Assembly (NCBI GenBank): GCA_032871835.1
Contig: CM065296.1
Location: 11,796,001 to 11,860,000, forward strand
DNA: 64,000 bases
From: Dipteronia dyeriana
Lineage: Eukaryota > Streptophyta > Magnoliopsida > Sapindales > Sapindaceae
Reading direction: 5' to 3'
Shown: one piece after another, positions 1-12,597 of the stretch
How positions within the stretch are numbered: the first letter of the stretch is position 1
How the letters are laid out: each line of letters starts with the position of its first letter
The notes under the pieces: model-generated
Told to the model about the DNA's origin: nothing
What the model saw: only the letters and a program-made list of their open reading frames with translations
Database searches by the model: none
Program-made: the position numbers and the translations under genes

Positions 1-760
1 AGATCCTGATACTGTGCAACGTTGGGGGCTAACATTTGCTGGTGGTGACCGGAAACCTTATTCTCAGGAAGCTGGACATATTTGACCCCCGGAGACAGGA
101 TGTTCCTGTTCATATCAGGAAGCAGCAAGTCCGACCATTACGGTTGTTTTTGCCATCAATATTGAATGACACAGGGTTCCACAGTGCACGACGAGGTGGT
201 TGTCGGTCGTCCCTAGGGAAAATAAGCCCTTCTCGGTCAACGTGGTCTCCACTTCTACAGTCCCCCAATAAAAAAAATCGTAAGACATTCTTTTCATTCA
301 CATGCTTAGATATTATTTAAAAACGATTTGTAATGCGTTTTAATGTGTCCAATTGTAGAGGTAATTGTGGTCCCCATACTTTAAGACTTATCGAGTACTT
401 ACTAAAGGGTCGACGCCCTTTTGATTGGTCAGAGGACAACATGGGGATCATTCGGGAGAAAATGGATGTAGAGATTTTTTGTAACTCTAGACCCGCCTAG
501 TGATTGGTTGTATATTTATCGTTGTTTATTTTTAATATTTCCAACCATTTTATGTACAAAGACATTGTAATTCATTAATATTATTTCAATTTCTTTTAAT
601 GTTTTTGTTTCTAGTGTCTGTCATCACATGTACGAAACACATACCAAACCTTGACAATGTGATACGATAAGTTAACGAACACATACAAAATAAGTTAACA
701 AACATTATTGCAATTCCAAATTATTACAATCTGATATGATTCTAAATGTTTACAATGTGA
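1..760. other. Flank of the Mutator-like element, no gene recognised
   Basis: Short open stretches occur on both strands (for example 36-320 plus) but none has a recognisable motif. The sequence lies downstream of the minus-strand transposase relic at 761-3544 and may be that element's 3' part. I could not identify a terminal inverted repeat or target duplication by eye. Confidence 0.4.
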
Positions 761-3544
761 TCAAAACTTTGTCATGCATTCCCTATTAGAGTCCATGTTA
801 GGGCACGTCTGTTTGTTGTGTCCAATTGAATGACAGATGCTACACTTGCGGCGGTATTCATCTGGAACACCTCTACTTGGACCTTCATTAATCAAAGGTG
901 GGTTAGAACATCTCCTAGAATTATGCTCTGGTTGTCCACATCTTCTACACGATTGTGCAGTTGTCCTCTCCGAAGACGAGACATGGCAACCAGCCCTTGG
1001 GCGTCCTGCTTGTCTCCTGGAGATTGGATTCAAAATCACCCTTTGAGCATTGTCAGATGGCATAACCTAAGTGGAAGGATGTGCAACCGGTATAATAGAA
1101 ACCGAGTATACGCCAATAAGTGTCTGTCTCTTGTAGTAGTCCAAACATAAAGATGTCAGATCCAAGTTTCGCTCCATGTAAAAATCATTGAAAATAATGA
1201 GCTTCACGTTTCAGTAACAATCACCTCACAGTAAAACTTGAAAGTAATGTACCTTACGGCCGCAAGTGCATGAGAACATGGAAAATGATCCATTTGGAAT
1301 TTGTTGCAAGTACAGGTCTTCCGGGCTAAGTCAACAGTCCACTATTTTCCAGACCGCTTGACCGAGAAAATATTCCAGTTTACTGGATTTACGGTCATAA
1401 AACCACACTTCTCCACACGTTTTAAGATCACAAGATGTGTTGCGTCGGTCAACTGATGACGCATGAATTGTGCAGCTCTAGAGCGATCGTGAAACCACCG
1501 TTGTAGCATATTCCTAATGAACTCATCCAGAGTCAACATAGGCAGTTGTCGTGCAAATTTTAGGCATGAGTTTATGCATTCTACAACATTTGTTGCCATC
1601 ACCCTATACCTTCTTTCGGGGCAGTGTACACGGGACCACTTGTGTGGACCGGCATCAATTACATAATCATATACATTCCGGTGCAAATTTCTTAATTCTT
1701 TCATATGCCGGTTATAGTCAAACTCGGTGTACGTGCAATCTATTTTGTCCATTATTGCGGCAACATCCTTTCTATGAAATCGTATCTTAATATTTTCATA
1801 AAAGTGTCAGCAACATATGGTATGGGTGGCATAAGGGAACACTTTAGAAATCCCTACTTCAATGCTTGCATGTTTATCGAAAATGAAAACCAGCTCATCA
1901 ATATGACCTAAGGCACCCTTCAAGCAATCCAAAAATCAATCCCGTGAAAGGTTATTTTTTGAGTCGCAGTATCCAAAAGCAATTGGATACATCTGTTCAT
2001 TCTCATCTTGTGTTGTTGCAACAAATATTGTACCCCCGAATCGTCCCTTCAAGTGAGTACCATCAACGGTAATTATCGGACGCATACACGTCTGGAATCC
2101 TCTAAGTGAGGCATCAATTGACATGAAAAAGTAGAGGAATTTACCATCTTCATCACACTGTAAGTCAGTGATTGTGCGGGATTTTTTTGTTCCAAAACTT
2201 AACCAAATTACGGAAGCAGTTGGAAGGTTTCCTCATGCGTTCCATAGGTCAGTGTCAATGCATAGTCGAGGGCGGTGTGTGCCTTACTGTACATGATTAG
2301 GATTCCATACATTGATTTCATGTCGGCGATTATGTCCTTCAGACGCATTAGTCGATCATCTTGTTGTTAAAGTCTAGGTGCAATCACTTCTCCAATTATG
2401 ACTGCACTAGCTTGTTGGTGGCGGTGGTGTTTCCTCTAACGGACAACGGACAAGTGTGTTCGTTAACAAAACTTCTTACTTGAAAGTATGTCCATTTATC
2501 TCTCCTCACCGCTCCTAACTTCCACGTACAATTTTTCATTAAACAAACTAGATGTAATGTTGTCTTATTAGACCTTTTCACCTTCCACTCGAAGTTCTGC
2601 TGCATTGCAAAATGGCCTACTAGTCTCTTCAAATCCTTTTTCATTGGAAAAAATTTCCCTTTATATATCATGCTTGTAGATTCATCTTCAACCAAGTTCT
2701 TGTTTCCACCCATACCAAACGAGTATGATTCTGCTCCTGAAATAACCCATGTTGTGGCATTATCAGAATCATCTTGAGTTACATTAGCCCAGACCTCGGA
2801 GGTCCCAGCTATATCTGGTGCATTGGAACTAAATCTGTGTACACGTCTTACAAGTCTTTCCGTTTGGACAGGTTCTTCATCATCCTCATTGTTCTCTACA
2901 TTATCTACCGGATTAAAATTGCCCTCATTATCCACCTCATGAATCAGCCCAACATTCGGTGTTGTATTCTGGTCGTTGTTGATGTCATTGTAGATCTCAT
3001 TGTATTGGTGGTTGTACTGCCTACCATTCATCTCAATTTGACAACCAAAGACATCGTCGAATTGAGGTCCTAGTATATCAGCATGGCCAGCTACTTCCGG
3101 TGGGACAACACATATATTTTCCCAACCATCAATCCCACTTCTTTATGTGAACAACTGGTTGTTTCCGTCTAACGATCGAAATTGTTGGGTGTTATCACGA
3201 TGAGGGATATCTTCACCAATGACACTTTCTGCTGGCCTCTCGATTAGACTAACACATACTTTAGGGATCACCCTATCTTCCCCTAGCATAAACTGAACAT
3301 CATCATCGTTTCTTATAAATGTACGACATGTAGTCCCAGAAACAATTGATATAGACTGTAGATCAGCACTGTATTTGTTCTCATCATACTTCACAACGGT
3401 TTGCACGATCGACACCAGTTCGTCGTATGTCAAATTCTTTGACACATGCAAACCTTGGTTATTGGAACCTAAATACCTCTGATTTCTGTCGGATAATTGC
3501 TCTCATCGACCGTTATAAGATATGACTATTCCCACCCTATCCAT
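761..3544 (-). pseudogene. Degenerate Mutator-like (MULE/MuDR) transposase
   Basis: This is a cut-and-paste DNA transposase of the MuDR class, broken into several frames. The likely start is the ATG at 3544 (MDRVGIVISYNGR), followed at once by an in-frame TGA. In order on the minus strand: a PB1-like N-terminal region (about 3450-3150); an acidic linker and the MuDR DNA-binding region with C and H ligands (about 2700-2430, motif CLMKNCTWKLGA); the MULE catalytic core with VDGTHLKG (about 2050) and a second Asp motif, IFDKHASI (about 1880); a SWIM zinc finger, CTCNKFQMDHFPCSH (about 1310-1265); and two CCHC knuckles at the C-terminus, CRRCGQPEHNSRRC and CSICHSIGHNKQTC. Stops, including a TGA where a Trp is expected in the C-C-x-H motif near 1770, and frame changes show that it cannot be active. 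Confidence 0.92.
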
Positions 3545-3644
3545 TGTCCTGTCAAAATCATCATAAAAAACCATTATTAAGAAAATAATATTTAATATTA
3601 AATTTACAATTATAAAGGATTAAACAAAAATCAAAAGTGTATGC

Positions 3645-3870
3645 GATCAAGCTTTTTTTGTTAGTGATCGAGTTTTTTTTGTACATGATCGAGCTTTTTT
3701 TGTGAGGGCTCGAGCATTTTTTTGTGAGGGATTGTTCTTTTTTTGTGAGACATCGAGTTTTTTTAGTGAGGGATCGATTATTATTTTTTATGGATCGAGC
3801 TTTTTTAAAATTTGTTCAAGCTTTTTTACTAATGTTTCGAGCTTTTTTAAAATGCTTTCGAGCTTTTATG
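3645..3870. repeat. 21-22 bp AT-rich minisatellite, about 11 units
   Basis: Imperfect tandem units of the form GATCGAGCTTTTTTTGTGAG repeat every 21-22 bases, with decay towards the right end. It lies just upstream of the transposase start, so it may be the subterminal or 5' leader region of the Mutator-like element. The plus-strand open frame across it (3724-3981) only reflects the repeat. Confidence 0.85.
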
Positions 3871-5260
3871 CCTAATATTTTAAACTTGTTTGCACCACTT
3901 CAAATCAACTCGGCCAAATATAAATACAAAAAAAATGCATACATGTTCATACATTATTTTTTTAAAGTTTACAACTCGTAGACATATAAAAAAAATGGAG
4001 ACAACATGTTCATAGATTGTTAAACCACACAGAAATGCATGAAAAAATGAAAATGAATATCAAAAATATTTGTTTACCTTTTTGTGCAATATCTGGAGAG
4101 AGACTCGTTTTTTAAGAGATACAGGAGTATTTGATTGATTTTCAGACAACTTTTTTTGGAGAGAGAGCTTTTAAAAAATAAAGAATCGATTATTTAAGTG
4201 CAATTTCGGTAGTTCACCATAATATATGTATTTTAAACTTAACTTATTAAATTTGTGACATCACTGCAACTCGCCAAAAAAAAGGTGATATTTCTCACCA
4301 TTTCTACTTTAATATAAATTTATTTTTTTAGGAACAGAATCCTTTAATAAATATTTTATTTTTTCTTATATGATTGGAGTTAAACATGTAATATACTTGT
4401 ATGATTGGACTCAAACACGTAATATACCAATAAAAGTAATGCTAGATTTCTTAACAAATTTCTCAAACTCCTTCACAAATCGTGTTGGCATATGATATGT
4501 TAACATTACATCACTCACCAACACTATTTAAGAAGAAAGGAAAAAAAAATAAAAAAAAAATTAGAAAGCTTGACATTATATATGGATGAACTCAAACCCT
4601 CACTTATCGCCCGGGTACGTAGGTAGTTCGGTAGTTGCTTTTAATTCATTCCCGCCTGCCAACCCCATCAAGCTGGCTTATAAAGTCTCTACACTAAAAA
4701 TGCCTCCAACGTCAAGACAGCTACTTCACATGTCCATTTATTTTTCTCATTAAAGACTATTTCCTTTGATTTTTTTTCCTCTTCCAAATATAATAAGTTT
4801 AATGATAAATATAAAATGGATCTCTGCCTTCAACATTCAACAATGGCAATGTCCAAATAGAAACTGCTCATTCAAATATTATCCTGATATATTTTTTTAA
4901 AAAAGAAATATTATAAGTCCAGATATTTTTTTTAAAAAGGAAATATATTTAAAAATATATATATTATCTTGATGTTACAATTAAATAATAATTAAATTTG
5001 TCCATTCAATCAAAATGAAGGACCCCCTTCATTGATATAAATATAATTAAATTAAAAACCATTAAACAAAAGGCACTTTTTTATATAAATAAATCGACAA
5101 ATATAATAAAATAAAACAATTTGAAATTTTATAAAACAAGAAAGCAGACAGCAAAAAAACAAAAACAAATATTAAACAAAATGTATGTATTATTGTAATA
5201 AAAAGAAATAAAAATAATTTAATTTGTTTTGGTGGCCCTCTCTCAAATCTCAATCGACCT
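3871..5260. other. AT-rich intergenic region
   Basis: I see no gene, RNA or clear repeat here. It separates the Mutator-like element from the DUF761 gene and holds A/T runs and low-complexity sequence. Confidence 0.5.
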
Positions 5261-5268
5261 TTTTCGTC

Positions 5269-5281
5269 TATAAAAATAAAA
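5269..5281 (+). promoter_or_regulatory. TATA box of the DUF761 gene
   Basis: TATAAAAATAAAA lies about 70 bases upstream of the ATG at 5338, a normal plant spacing for a short 5' leader. A CT-rich stretch (about 5290-5325) follows, as expected near a plant transcription start. Confidence 0.6.
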
Positions 5282-5337
5282 AAGGATCATCATCACTCTC
5301 TTCACAGAGCGAGCTTTTCTTCTGAGAACATATCAAA

Positions 5338-5847
5338 ATGGAGGCAAGCCCACCAGTGACAGCTAAAAAAATGTATAAAGCTTTACGTACGGCTTTGTAC
5401 ATGGTTCAAAAGGGCTTCACCAAGAGCAAGATCGTAGGGAGGGCACTAAACGACGTCGTTTCCCACCACTACTTCACCACTCTCACTTGCCGGTCGTCAC
5501 GTGACATGCAACACGCGTCCTTATTCGTCTCCCAACGAGAGTACGAGTTCAGCTGCAGCGGCGTCGACAGTCCGGCTTCTTATCGGCCCTCCTACGTCGC
5601 CAGGCGCAGGGGGGGCGGCAGCGGCCGTTATCCGGCGGCTGATGATTACAAGGATGACGTGGTGGCGGAGGAGTCGCCGCTGGTGGGTCCAGTGGGGCGG
5701 CGTGTGAGGGTGACGGACTCACCGTTCCCGCTTGTAGTCGATGACGTGGACTGCCTCGTGGACAGGGAGGCGGAGGAGTTCATTCAGAGGTTTTACAAGC
5801 AGCTGCGGCTGCAAAAATCCAGAGCCGCCAATCACTACTATGGCTGA
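5338..5847 (+). CDS. DUF761-containing small protein
   Basis: This is an intact single-exon gene of 169 residues. The C-terminus carries the DUF761 signature (about residues 141-161, VDREAEEFIQRFYKQLRLQK), a short helix found at the end of many plant 'cotton fibre' proteins of unknown biochemical role. The N-terminal part has a basic helix (residues 9-40). The middle is rich in Gly, Arg and Asp and looks disordered. No signal peptide or membrane segment is seen. The coding part is clearly GC-richer than its flanks, as expected for a real gene, and a TATA box lies upstream. The ATG at 5338 is the first in the leader and gives a full-length family member. The domain is certain; the function is not known. 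Confidence 0.9.
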   Translation: MEASPPVTAKKMYKALRTALYMVQKGFTKSKIVGRALNDVVSHHYFTTLTCRSSRDMQHASLFVSQREYEFSCSGVDSPASYRPSYVARRRGGGSGRYPAADDYKDDVVAEESPLVGPVGRRVRVTDSPFPLVVDDVDCLVDREAEEFIQRFYKQLRLQKSRAANHYYG

Positions 5848-6078
5848 CGTGGCAAGTGAGTCACAAATCACAGATGAAATTTTTATCTCCGGTTACATAT
5901 AAATATATATATATATATATAGTGACTAGTGAACCCGTTGATTCCGGCGACTTTCCCGTTTCAATATGGTTTTGACGGTTGTATATTGGCGCTGTTGAAG
6001 ATAATAATTATCTGAATTTATATCTTCGTATGTTTTCTTGGTTTTCTTTTGATATTTTGTCCAAATGTATAAAACTTA

Positions 6079-7059
6079 GTCCCGTTTAATTTTTTGTCTG
6101 AATATTGAATAGTGCTGAATGTTACTAAAAACCGAATAGTGACTGAAAATTGAAAACTGAAAAACATATTTGTTTTTTTTTTATTGAAAACTGAATATAA
6201 ATGATAAGTTGTTTGTTTTTTTAAGTTATAAATATCTGAAAATAAATATTTTTAAATCTATACCCTTCTAACTATTATTTGTTATATATTTACATTTTAA
6301 TATATTAAGGATAACTCTAACATGTAAATTAATTATAAAATAAATTTATTTAGTTATTAAAAATATTTCATACATTATTCCATTTGTTGAATTACATTAA
6401 AAATGAACATAATATTTGATGGTGATACATCCTTAAATTCTTAAGAAATATTAATAAAAACAAAAAATCAACTACTACTTGATTTTGACCCAAATAATAT
6501 AGGTTGGTGCATCTCATATATATATATATAACTTTTATTTTCTTCCTAAAATTAACATCTCAAAACCAAAAAAAAAAACTCAAAATAAAATCATCATAAA
6601 AACCATTATCCACTTAATTTTTATAACAAGTGAAAAATATGTATTCAAACTGTAATATAAAATTAATAAAATTAATTATCAAATTATATAAATAAGAAAG
6701 AGTTCTTACCGGAATATGTTAGGAAAATCAATCACCAGTTGTTTTTGTTTTGAAAAAGTTAGGTTTTATGATGTTAAAGTTCTTTACAGTCAGAAGAAAA
6801 AAAAATATTAATATGATTAGGGTTTTAATAAAAACAGAATTGAAAATATACAAAATTAATGAGGATAGTTTTGGAAGTAAAAGTTTGTAATTAATTTTAT
6901 TGGATTTGTGTTAAGTGAAAAGTGGAAAAAAATCACTTTTTAAAAAAAGTGGTTTTAATGGCTCATTAGGTTATTTAAACACTTATAAAATCAAACAAAA
7001 CAGCTGAATGAAACACATTAAGTATCATTCACTGTTAAGTCAAAAAATCAAACAGGACA
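6079..7059. mobile_element. Tourist/Harbinger-like MITE, family T1 copy 1
   Basis: TTA at 6076-6078 and 7060-7062 flank an element with inverted ends: GTCCCGTTTAATTTTTTGTC on the left against GTCCTGTTTGATTTTTTGAC read inward from the right. The 3 bp TTA duplication and (G)GG-TTTG-type ends are typical of PIF/Harbinger MITEs. It has no coding capacity. It is homologous to the copy at 8432-9388 (shared 'gaatagtgactgaaaa' and 'ctgaatataa' segments). Confidence 0.8.
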
Positions 7060-7175
7060 TTACAGAAATTAAAAAATAATAATAATAATAATCAAACACA
7101 AGTGTGTTTAGTATATCCATGGATATTAACGAATTGAGAGAGTTGTTGAGATGTAATATTTGTGTCATGTTCTAA

Positions 7176-7973
7176 GGGGTTGTTTGTTTTTTTTACTTAA
7201 AACTTAACGAGTCTTAATTATAATTATTAAGTTGTTTTGTTTGTTTTTCTAAGTTGTCAAACAACTTAAAAATCCTAAAAAACAACTTTAAAATCCTAAA
7301 AAATAACTTAAAATAAAAAGTAAAAAATCCTAACTTTTCACTTAATTGCAAATCACTTAATTGCAAATCACTTAATTGCATTAAATGCAATTCAAAATCT
7401 TTTCTTTCGATACTATGCTCCCATATAAAATATGTTTCTAATTTCATCATAATTATATGTGGTATATAGATTTTTATTTTAATATATTGCTTATTTTAAA
7501 TAGCTTTAAAAATAAAAATAAAAGAATCCTAATAACTTCTCGTATTGGTATTTAATATCAATATATTGCTTATTTTGATATTAGGGTGATGTGTATATAT
7601 ATATATACATCGTGTGAGTTTTTACTGCTATCCCTTTCATTTTTTGAAAGAAAAAAAAAACATTTTCTTTTCTTAGTAAAAATAAAGTTTATTTGTAATC
7701 GAAGAATAAAATCATAATCATATGTGTGCATATATAATTATTGTTTTTGGATAGTTTTTATTCTATATTATATGTATAATTGTTTAACATAGGTATAAAT
7801 GTAAAATTACTTATTTTTAGACAATTTTTCTTTTAAAAAATAAATGCGTTGACAATACATTCAAATGTGAGAAAAAAAAAACATCTCATTCAGGTTCAGA
7901 TTTCAGTCTCTATTCAGTCTTCAGAAAACTTCAGAACTATTCAGTTTTCAGAAGAAAAAAATCAAATAACCCC
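7176..7973. mobile_element. Tourist/Harbinger-like MITE, family T1 copy 2 (reverse orientation)
   Basis: Perfect TAA duplications (7173-7175, 7974-7976) flank ends GGGGTTGTTTGTTTTTT and its near inverse ATCAAATAACCCC. The left arm matches the right arm of the 8432-9388 copy read in reverse, so this copy is inverted relative to its neighbours. It is non-coding. Confidence 0.82.
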
Positions 7974-8431
7974 TAAGTGAAGTGAAAATAGATAGATGTT
8001 AAATGATATTAAAAAAAATATGATTTCAATGAAATTATCCTTTTTTTTTACAAGCAACAATATATAATATCGATAAATAAAAAAATCTAAAGTATATTTG
8101 AAAGAAATAAAAAAAATAGATAATATAGTTAATTTAAAAATCTGTTTATATACGTAATGATTTTATTCTTCTAATAAAAATTAATTTAAAACTTTACTTT
8201 TTCATAACTAAATTTGTCTTATGATTTTGGTTCATTTTCCATACTTAGCAATCAATTTATATTTCCTTAAAAGAGGTTGAAAATATATTTAAAAGAGAAT
8301 TTAGGGTTTACTAAAATGGAAAGAATTTTTATGATATATGTTAATATCAAACCATTAATAGGAAAAAATTATAAAATATTAAAATAGGAAACTAATTAAT
8401 AATTATTGGTTGATGTACTAACAAACAATTA

Positions 8432-9388
8432 GGTTGCGTTTGATTTTTCATCTGAAGACTAAATAGTGTTGAATTATGCTAAGACTGGATAGTGACTGAA
8501 AAGTGAATAACATGTTTGATTTTTTTTTTACTGAAAACTGAATATAAGTGATAAGTTGTTTGTTTTTTAAAGTTACAAATATCTGAAAATAAATATTTTT
8601 ACATATATACCCTTTCAACTTCTATTTGTTATATATTTATATTTTAATATGCTCGATGTTTATATGTGAAATTATAATAATATAATTATACATTTATAAT
8701 GAAATCTATATGATCTATCAATGTGAATATTTCATATAAATATGATACAAACAGACATAATTCAATTATATATATATATGTATGTAAATTAACAAAATTA
8801 GTGTCGAATTTGGGAGTATCACATTTAAACATATAGAGATGATATATCGGTGCTTGAGATACATGTAAACTGTACGTAGTTTATGGTTAAGTTGGTTTAA
8901 GTTTGTTTGGAAAATCGATTTTTTTTTAAGTGCTGATTTTCTCCAATCACATAATATAAAACTAATCAAATTATGATAAAAAGAAAGTCCTTACCGAAAT
9001 ATAAATAGAAGTCGAAATAGGTTTGAATACAATTTAAAAAAAATGTTGGATTCAAATGGAGACTTTGGAGTCTAGAAAAAACTAGGTTTTTATGGCTACT
9101 AAAATTATTTAAATAGTGAAAAGAAAAAAATATATTAATATGGTTTAAGGTGTGATAGAAGATAAAACATGAAATTAGATAAGATCTGTGAGGATAAATT
9201 TAGAAGTTATAAATTAATATATACTCAGTTGATTTGCTATTAAGTGAAAAGTGAAAAAAAATTACTTTTCATAACCAGTGATTTTAAGAGCTCATTTAGT
9301 GATTTTATCAATTAAAGAATCAAATAAAACAACTTAATAACACACATTAAGTGTTATTAAGTGTTAAATGGAAAAATCAAACAAACCC
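8432..9388. mobile_element. Tourist/Harbinger-like MITE, family T1 copy 3
   Basis: TTA at 8429-8431 and 9389-9391 flanks ends GGTTGCGTTTGATTTTTC and (inward) GGGTTTGTTTGATTTTTCC. The interior aligns along its length with 6079-7059. It abuts the next element, sharing the TTA at 9389-9391. Confidence 0.83.
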
Positions 9389-9391
9389 TTA

Positions 9392-9887
9392 GATGGCGTT
9401 TGGTTACCATGGTGGAATGAGAATTTGAATGGTAATGAGAATGAGAATTTGAATGGAAAGGAATGAAAAAATGATTTCTTTGTTTGGTTGGGACTTTAGA
9501 ATCAATATCTGAATCAGTGATATTTTGTTTGTTAACAACTGAATGGAATGGAATCAACTGTATTTTGACCAAAATACCCCTAATTGCAAAACATTTATAA
9601 TAACATTATATATTATGGATAATAATAATAAAAAATATGAAAGTATATATAATATAAATATTATATATATATATATATTATATTAAATAAAATATATCAT
9701 ATACATATATTACATAATAATATATATTATATATATTATTATATATATTTTAATATATATTATTATATATTATATATTAGAAATATTATATATTATATTT
9801 ATAAATATTATATATTATATATTAGAAATATTGATATTATTAATATTAATATTAGTAAATATATAAATAGTATATATAATTATATAT

Positions 9888-9919
<32 letters not shown>

Positions 9920-10507
9920 TAGAAAATATAATGTTCATTTTGGATAATAATAATAAAATATATTTTAATATATATTATTATATATTATATATTATAAATA
10001 TTATATATTATATATTATAAATATTGATATTATTAATATTAATATTATTAAATATATAAATATTATATATAATTATATAATATATATAATTATAAAATAT
10101 AATGTTCATTTTGGATAATAATAATAAAATATAAAATTATAAATTATATAATAATATATATTATAAATATTATATATATATAATAGAATATATATTTATA
10201 TATAATAGAATATATATTATATATTAGAAATATTATTATTAATATTAATATTATTATATAAAAAAAATATTCTATATTATTATATAATGTATATATATAT
10301 ACATTATGTATATATATATACATTATGTATATAATAATATATAATATATAATATATAATATAAATAATTAGAAAATATAATATATATTTTTTGGATAATA
10401 ATAATAAAAGTATAAATTATATAGTATATATATAATATATATAAATATAAAAGTATAAATATGTAATAATATATAATATATATAAATATTATATAATAGT
10501 ATGATAT

Positions 10508-10538
<31 letters not shown>

Positions 10539-10757
10539 TATTTTTGGAAATGAGGGTATTTTTAGAATTGAGTTGTGGCATAGAGGGTTAGTTTTGAAAA
10601 GAAAATGTGTTAATGGAATGGAATGGGCATTCCATTGGTTTTTTGATGGAATGCTCATTCCACCAAAACGGTGGAATCCCCATTCCATTGGAATTTAACA
10701 AACCAAACAAATGGAATGAATTTATTTCCATTCCATTCCACCCAACCAAACACCACC
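9392..10757. mobile_element. Harbinger-like element, family T2 copy 1, with TA-rich core
   Basis: The ends GATGGCGTTTGGTTACC and (inward from the right) GGTGGTGTTTGGTTGGG are inverted repeats. TTA lies on the left and TAA (10758-10760) on the right. The arms carry repeated 'GGAATG' and 'CATTCC' segments. The core (about 9600-10540) is almost pure A and T, built from TATA and 'taataat' blocks. Open frames in the core are artefacts of composition. It is homologous to 27753-29457. Confidence 0.8.
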
Positions 10758-10760
10758 TAA

Positions 10761-12425
10761 GTCCTCTCAGTAATTTTACTTAAGGGTATTATTGGATTTT
10801 TAAAAACATACTAATCTAAGTGTACATACGATTTTTAAGAGGTGTAAATATAGTGACTCTAAAATCATTTTCATTACTTGCTAGATGCCACTGTTATTTG
10901 ATAAGCCGGTTCTCTCAAGTCACAACACAAAACATGGTTGGGCTAAAAGCCCGAAAGTGAACTTGGGTTGGACTATGTAGTTGGGCTCTGTGACCCAATG
11001 GACTCGAAAGAGATTATTGCTGGCGTGGAAAAAACTACTCAGTAGATACAGAGAGAATGCCAAGGGTGGTCCTTTACTTCGGTGGTTGGTGTCTTCGAAA
11101 AGAAGCTCTGCTACTAAAGTTCAAACTTTGATATGGTATAATTGTATATATTGTCCCACTTTTGCGACGCATAAAATCTTAATTTTTTTAGGAGACTTTT
11201 TTCCTTCGAGTGGGATAGATATGTCTTCCGATTACGGAAATAGATATCTAAATTACAGATACAGTGTTTGATCTTAATAGATATGTTCCAAACTCCCGAT
11301 AGATAAACATCTGGCTTTCGATTTTGGTATGTGAGTGCTGCTTTTCTTTGAGACATGTCTACACAAGCAGAATCGTTTTTTTTTTTTTTCACCAAACGTG
11401 TATATTTTAAAGCTTGATTGAGTTGGACATGCATTTTCCAATTGTTTTTTATACTTTAAATATGTTTTACATTTTTAGATTAGGCAGAGCCACGTGTCTC
11501 TATGTAATTGTCTGCTGTTTTCTTATAAACATGTGGTTGTGGAATCCTTACTTTTCATGTGTCTGTGCTCCAGCTAATATACTGGATTATCTTAAAAACA
11601 TGTGAGAAGGAAGATTTCAATTTTCAAACGTTGGCAAATAGATACTTATTTTTATTTTTTACATGTATGGAATACAATTCAGGGTTTATGGGGTGAAATA
11701 ATTAAATGATTCATACCAACAATGAAGAGTTTTTTTCCTTTATTGTGAGAATATATATATAAACTTATTTTAGCTTGAAAAGGTAGGAAATTGTCAAATC
11801 CTAGGATTTGAATAGGTGCCCTCTTCTCGATAAAATTTTAAGTGCACCGAGTGTATTTCTGAGTGATAGACTCGATCACTGAAGAATAGACATATAAAAT
11901 AAAAACCATATGTGACATAGATATGATATTTATTTCCTACCATATGTTTGTTATTCAATGGTCAGGTGTACCACTCAGCAGTACACCGGAAATTTTCTAC
12001 CTCTTCTCATTTTTGTTTCCTTTATTTTGGTTGTTGCTTTTTCTAAGGTTTGCTTCTTGTAAAAAGTCGCACAATTATTATTTGTTTTCTTTACTGATTC
12101 GATAAATTCTACTATTCATCTGGTCTTTAAAACTCTTTTGTCTCATAACGAGTCAATTTATTGCTCGACCCTACTCTATTAAATATCAGAAGTAACAACA
12201 AAATTCAAATCGTTACATCTCCTATAAAATGAATTGTACTTTGTAAAGGATTAGGCTATTATACGTATATTTTAAAATTAATCATTAATTATTGAAAAAA
12301 AAAATGGTTTACAACCACTTGAAAGTTAAAATTTTAAAAATGGTTGGCACTAAAAGAAAAAAAATTTATCTGATAACCATCATGCAAGGTTTTTCCAAAC
12401 TAACGAGTTGACGGTTGACTAGTAA
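10761..12425. other. Intergenic region, no gene seen
   Basis: Short open frames on both strands (around 10981-11605) have no recognisable domain and no convincing splice structure. Apart from T runs I see no repeats. It lies between the family T2 element and the Copia element. Confidence 0.45.
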
Positions 12426-12597
12426 TTTAATATGATATCTCCCAAAGAATTAAACTTCATGTATTCATTGATTGGTGATGATAGTTATACACGTTACAAC
12501 ACTCAAGATAGGAAAGTAATTAACATAATTACATACGGTAATACGTGAAAACTAAATATACAACTGTTCGAGGTTTTGTGAATTTCTACTTTTATCA
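12426..12597 (-). repeat. 3' LTR of the outer Copia
   Basis: It shares the segment from 'gtattcattgattggtgatgat' to 'gaggt.ttgtgaattt.tact' with the split 5' LTR at 27619-33593. In the minus sense it begins TGATAAAAG, just after a purine tract (GCGGGGGCA) that serves as the polypurine tract. The left limit is approximate. Confidence 0.75.

Noticed and set aside
3645..3870. CRISPR-like regular repeats
   Set aside because: Units are contiguous with no unique spacers, and the genome is a plant nuclear genome.
10368..10698. Open frames rich in Ile and Tyr
   Set aside because: They come from TATA repeats in the core and arm of a family T2 element.
10981..11605. Possible gene with small plus-strand frames
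   Set aside because: No domain, no consistent splice sites and no homology that I recognise.
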